Source: Frigidibacter sp. SD6-1 (GTDB taxonomy: Bacteria > Pseudomonadota > Alphaproteobacteria > Rhodobacterales > Rhodobacteraceae). Taken from it: a stretch of DNA of 64,000 nt. The stretch is from contig NZ_JARJNR010000001.1 in the NCBI RefSeq assembly GCF_030143255.1, forward strand, positions 434,001 to 498,000, read 5' to 3'. Shown here piece after piece: positions 61,717-64,000 of this stretch (positions are counted from its first letter, which is position 1; each line of letters starts with the position of its first letter). The notes below the pieces were generated by a model. The model was not told the DNA's origin, ran no database searches, and was given only the letters and a program-made list of their open reading frames with translations. A program made the position numbers and the translations under genes.

Positions 61717-64000
61717 ATGAAAATCGAACGCAAATTTACCAAGGCCGGGCAGGATGCCTATGCGGGCATCGGCTTTGCGACCACCACGTCGGAGATCCGC
61801 AATCCCGATGGCAAGATCGTTTTCCGCAACGAGGCCGTGGAAGTGCCGGAGGGCTGGAGCCAGGTCGCATCCGATGTGCTCGCCCAGAAATACTTCCGCA
61901 AGGCGGGCGTCGCGGCGCGGCTGAAGAAGGTCAAGGAAAAGGGCGTACCGGAATTCCTCTGGCGCTCGGTCCCCGATGAGGCAGCGCTTGAAAAGCTGCC
62001 GAAGGAAGAGCGGATCGTCGGCGAAACGTCGGCCAAGCAGGTCTTCGACCGTCTCGCCGGTGCCTGGGCCTACTGGGGCTGGAAGGGCGGTTATTTCACC
62101 ACCGAGGCAGACGCCAGCGCCTATTTCGATGAAATGCGCTTCATGCTGGCCGAACAGATGGCCGCGCCGAACAGCCCGCAGTGGTTCAACACCGGACTCC
62201 ATTGGGCCTATGGCATCGACGGGCCGAGCCAGGGCCATTTCTACGTCGATTTCAAGTCGGGCGAGCTGGTGAAGTCCAACTCCGCCTATGAACATCCCCA
62301 GCCGCATGCCTGCTTCATCCAGTCCGTCTCGGACGATCTGGTGAACGATGGCGGGATCATGGACCTCTGGGTCCGCGAGGCGCGGCTCTTCAAATATGGC
62401 TCGGGCACAGGGACCAACTTCTCCTCGCTTCGTGGCGAGGGCGAGAAACTGTCGGGCGGCGGCAAGTCCAGCGGTCTGATGGGCTTCCTGAAGATCGGCG
62501 ACCGGGCGGCGGGTGCCATCAAGTCGGGCGGCACCACGCGGCGTGCCGCCAAGATGGTGATCTGCGACATGGATCACCCCGATATCGAGGCCTTCATCAA
62601 CTGGAAGGTCATCGAGGAACAGAAGGTCGCCTCGCTGGTCGCCGGATCGAAGATCCATGAGCGTCAGCTGAACGAGATCTTCGCGGCGATCCGCCAGTGG
62701 GACGGATCGTCCGAAGACGCCGTCGATCCGGTGAAGAACGATGCGCTGAAGGCCGCCATTCGCGGCGCCAAGAAGGCGATGATCCCGGAAACCTATGTGA
62801 AGCGCGTGCTCGACTACGCGAAACAGGGTTTCGGCTCGATTGAATTCCCGACCTATGACACCGACTGGGATTCAGAGGCCTATGCCTCGGTCTCCGGCCA
62901 GAATTCCAACAATTCGGTCCGCGTCACCGACGCCTTCCTGAAGGCGGTCAAGGACGATGCCGACTGGGAGCTGATCCGCCGCACCGACGGCAAGATCGCC
63001 AAGACCGTGAAGGCGCGCGATCTGTGGGAACAGGTCGGCCATGCCGCCTGGGCCTGCGCCGACCCCGGCATCCAGTTCCATGACACGGTGAATGCCTGGC
63101 ACACCTGCCCCGAGGACGGGGCGATCCGGGGCTCGAATCCTTGCTCGGAATACATGTTCCTCGACGATACGGCCTGTAACCTTGCCTCGATGAACCTCCT
63201 GACCTTCTACAAGGGGGCGAAGTTCGACGCCGAGGCTTATGTCCATGCAACCCGTCTCTGGACGGTTACCTTGGAAATCTCGGTCCTGATGGCGCAGTTC
63301 CCCTCGAAGGAAATCGCGCAGCGGTCTTACGATTTCCGCACGCTCGGCCTTGGCTATGCCAATATCGGCGGCCTTCTGATGAACATGGGCCTTGGCTACG
63401 ATAGCGACGAGGGCCGGGCGCTTTGCGGCGCGCTGACGGCGGTGATGACCGGCGTCTCCTATGCCACCTCGGCCGAGATGGCGGGCGAGCTCGGCGCCTT
63501 CCCGTCCTACGGCAAGAACGCGGCCCACATGCTGCGGGTGATCCGCAACCACCGCAACGCGGCCTATGGCAAGACCGACGGTTACGAGGCGCTGGCGGTG
63601 AAGCCAGTCGCGCTCGACCATGCCAACTGCCCGGACAAGGCGCTGATCAAGCTGGCGAAATCCGCCTGGGACGAGGCGCTGGAGCTGGGCGAGAAGCACG
63701 GCTACCGCAATGCGCAGGCGACCGTGATCGCGCCCACGGGCACCATCGGCCTGGTGATGGACTGCGATACGACCGGGATCGAGCCCGACTTCGCACTGGT
63801 GAAGTTCAAGAAGCTCGCGGGCGGCGGCTATTTCAAGATCATCAACCGCTCGGTCCCGGCGGCGCTCGAAACCCTTGGCTATGGCTCGGCCCAGATCGAG
63901 GAGATCGTCGCCTATGCCGTCGGCCATGCCTCGCTTGGCAACTGCCCGGGCATCAACCACACCGCGCTGATCGGTCATGGCTTCGGGCCGCGAGAGATCG
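61717..64000 (+). CDS. nrdJ: Adenosylcobalamin-dependent (class II) ribonucleotide reductase, N-terminal part
   Basis: Open from ATG 61717 to the window end, 761 codons of a protein that usually has about 1200 residues. It reduces ribonucleotides to deoxyribonucleotides using a B12-derived radical. It begins MKIERKFTKAGQDAYAGIGF; substrate-site segments are MAAPNSPQWFNTGLHWAYGIDGPSQGHFYVDF, HPQPHACFIQSVSDDLVNDGGIMDLW, GSGTGTNFSSLRGEGEKLSGGGKSSGLM and SGQNSNNSVRVTDAFL. The catalytic N-x-x-C-x-E triad is in SNPCSEYMF. The later cysteine and C-terminal redox tail are outside the window. It is preceded by NrdR-like boxes, not by a cobalamin riboswitch. Confidence 0.96.
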   Translation, partial: MKIERKFTKAGQDAYAGIGFATTTSEIRNPDGKIVFRNEAVEVPEGWSQVASDVLAQKYFRKAGVAARLKKVKEKGVPEFLWRSVPDEAALEKLPKEERIVGETSAKQVFDRLAGAWAYWGWKGGYFTTEADASAYFDEMRFMLAEQMAAPNSPQWFNTGLHWAYGIDGPSQGHFYVDFKSGELVKSNSAYEHPQPHACFIQSVSDDLVNDGGIMDLWVREARLFKYGSGTGTNFSSLRGEGEKLSGGGKSSGLMGFLKIGDRAAGAIKSGGTTRRAAKMVICDMDHPDIEAFINWKVIEEQKVASLVAGSKIHERQLNEIFAAIRQWDGSSEDAVDPVKNDALKAAIRGAKKAMIPETYVKRVLDYAKQGFGSIEFPTYDTDWDSEAYASVSGQNSNNSVRVTDAFLKAVKDDADWELIRRTDGKIAKTVKARDLWEQVGHAAWACADPGIQFHDTVNAWHTCPEDGAIRGSNPCSEYMFLDDTACNLASMNLLTFYKGAKFDAEAYVHATRLWTVTLEISVLMAQFPSKEIAQRSYDFRTLGLGYANIGGLLMNMGLGYDSDEGRALCGALTAVMTGVSYATSAEMAGELGAFPSYGKNAAHMLRVIRNHRNAAYGKTDGYEALAVKPVALDHANCPDKALIKLAKSAWDEALELGEKHGYRNAQATVIAPTGTIGLVMDCDTTGIEPDFALVKFKKLAGGGYFKIINRSVPAALETLGYGSAQIEEIVAYAVGHASLGNCPGINHTALIGHGFGPREI

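Overview
The window is a chromosomal segment of an alphaproteobacterium, almost certainly Rhodobacterales/Rhodobacteraceae. Support for this comes from the high GC content and GC-rich third codon positions, and from a set of arrangements typical of that group: argC-ccmE-(gene-transfer-agent type endolysin and holin)-ccmF-ccmH, the divergent polysaccharide deacetylase lying between trpE and trpGD, zapA with a coiled-coil partner, two gap genes flanking a tiny membrane protein gene, VPLPA-CTERM surface proteins and a B12-dependent nrdJ. I cannot name the genus. Most genes are housekeeping, tightly packed and intact.

Layout. 1-5.4 kb: DUF924 fragment, lpdA, uvrA and a double-hairpin terminator. 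5.1-9.1 kb: an RcnB-like gene, a Crp/Fnr regulator and a DUF2892 membrane protein in one minus-strand run, then three VPLPA-CTERM proteins around a 464-bp divergent control region. 9.1-13.6 kb: mmsA divergent from a LysR gene, a CBS protein, coaD and a secreted EEP-type hydrolase. 13.7-19.4 kb: carbon metabolism, with gap, a 47-residue membrane protein, a second gap whose cofactor residues suggest NADP use, a DUF808 membrane protein and tkt. 19.6-23.6 kb: zapA pair, then purL-bolA-grxD. 23.9-28.6 kb: a predicted small RNA, a LysR gene and a fused indolepyruvate ferredoxin oxidoreductase. 28.7-39.3 kb: murI, a fourth VPLPA-CTERM protein, argC, the ccmE/F/H genes with a lysis cassette inside them, a PaaG-like isomerase, an EF-G-like GTPase and a DUF2087 protein. 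39.4-46.7 kb: AGCS symporter, gltA, gltX, comEC, ung. 46.7-55.2 kb: trpD, trpG, deacetylase, trpE, a PpiD-like chaperone, an aminotransferase. 55.3-57.2 kb: the main accessory island, a direct tandem duplication (offset about 925 bp) of an Imm11-like immunity gene plus a small toxin-tip-like ORF. 57.2-64 kb: DUF2127, gpt, fabI, pdxH, a double cold-shock protein, DUF192, tRNA-Pro and the 5' part of nrdJ.

The most interesting points are (i) the duplicated immunity/small-ORF island; (ii) an ~80-nt small RNA candidate carrying two CU-rich anti-Shine-Dalgarno motifs; (iii) the GTA-type endolysin/holin genes inside the cytochrome c maturation genes, with the endolysin ribosome-binding site buried in a perfect hairpin; (iv) two dispersed intergenic repeat families; and (v) several well-formed operators (Crp/Fnr-like at about -41, LacI/CceR-like sites at both gap genes, NrdR-like boxes before nrdJ, an inverted repeat covering the tkt promoter).
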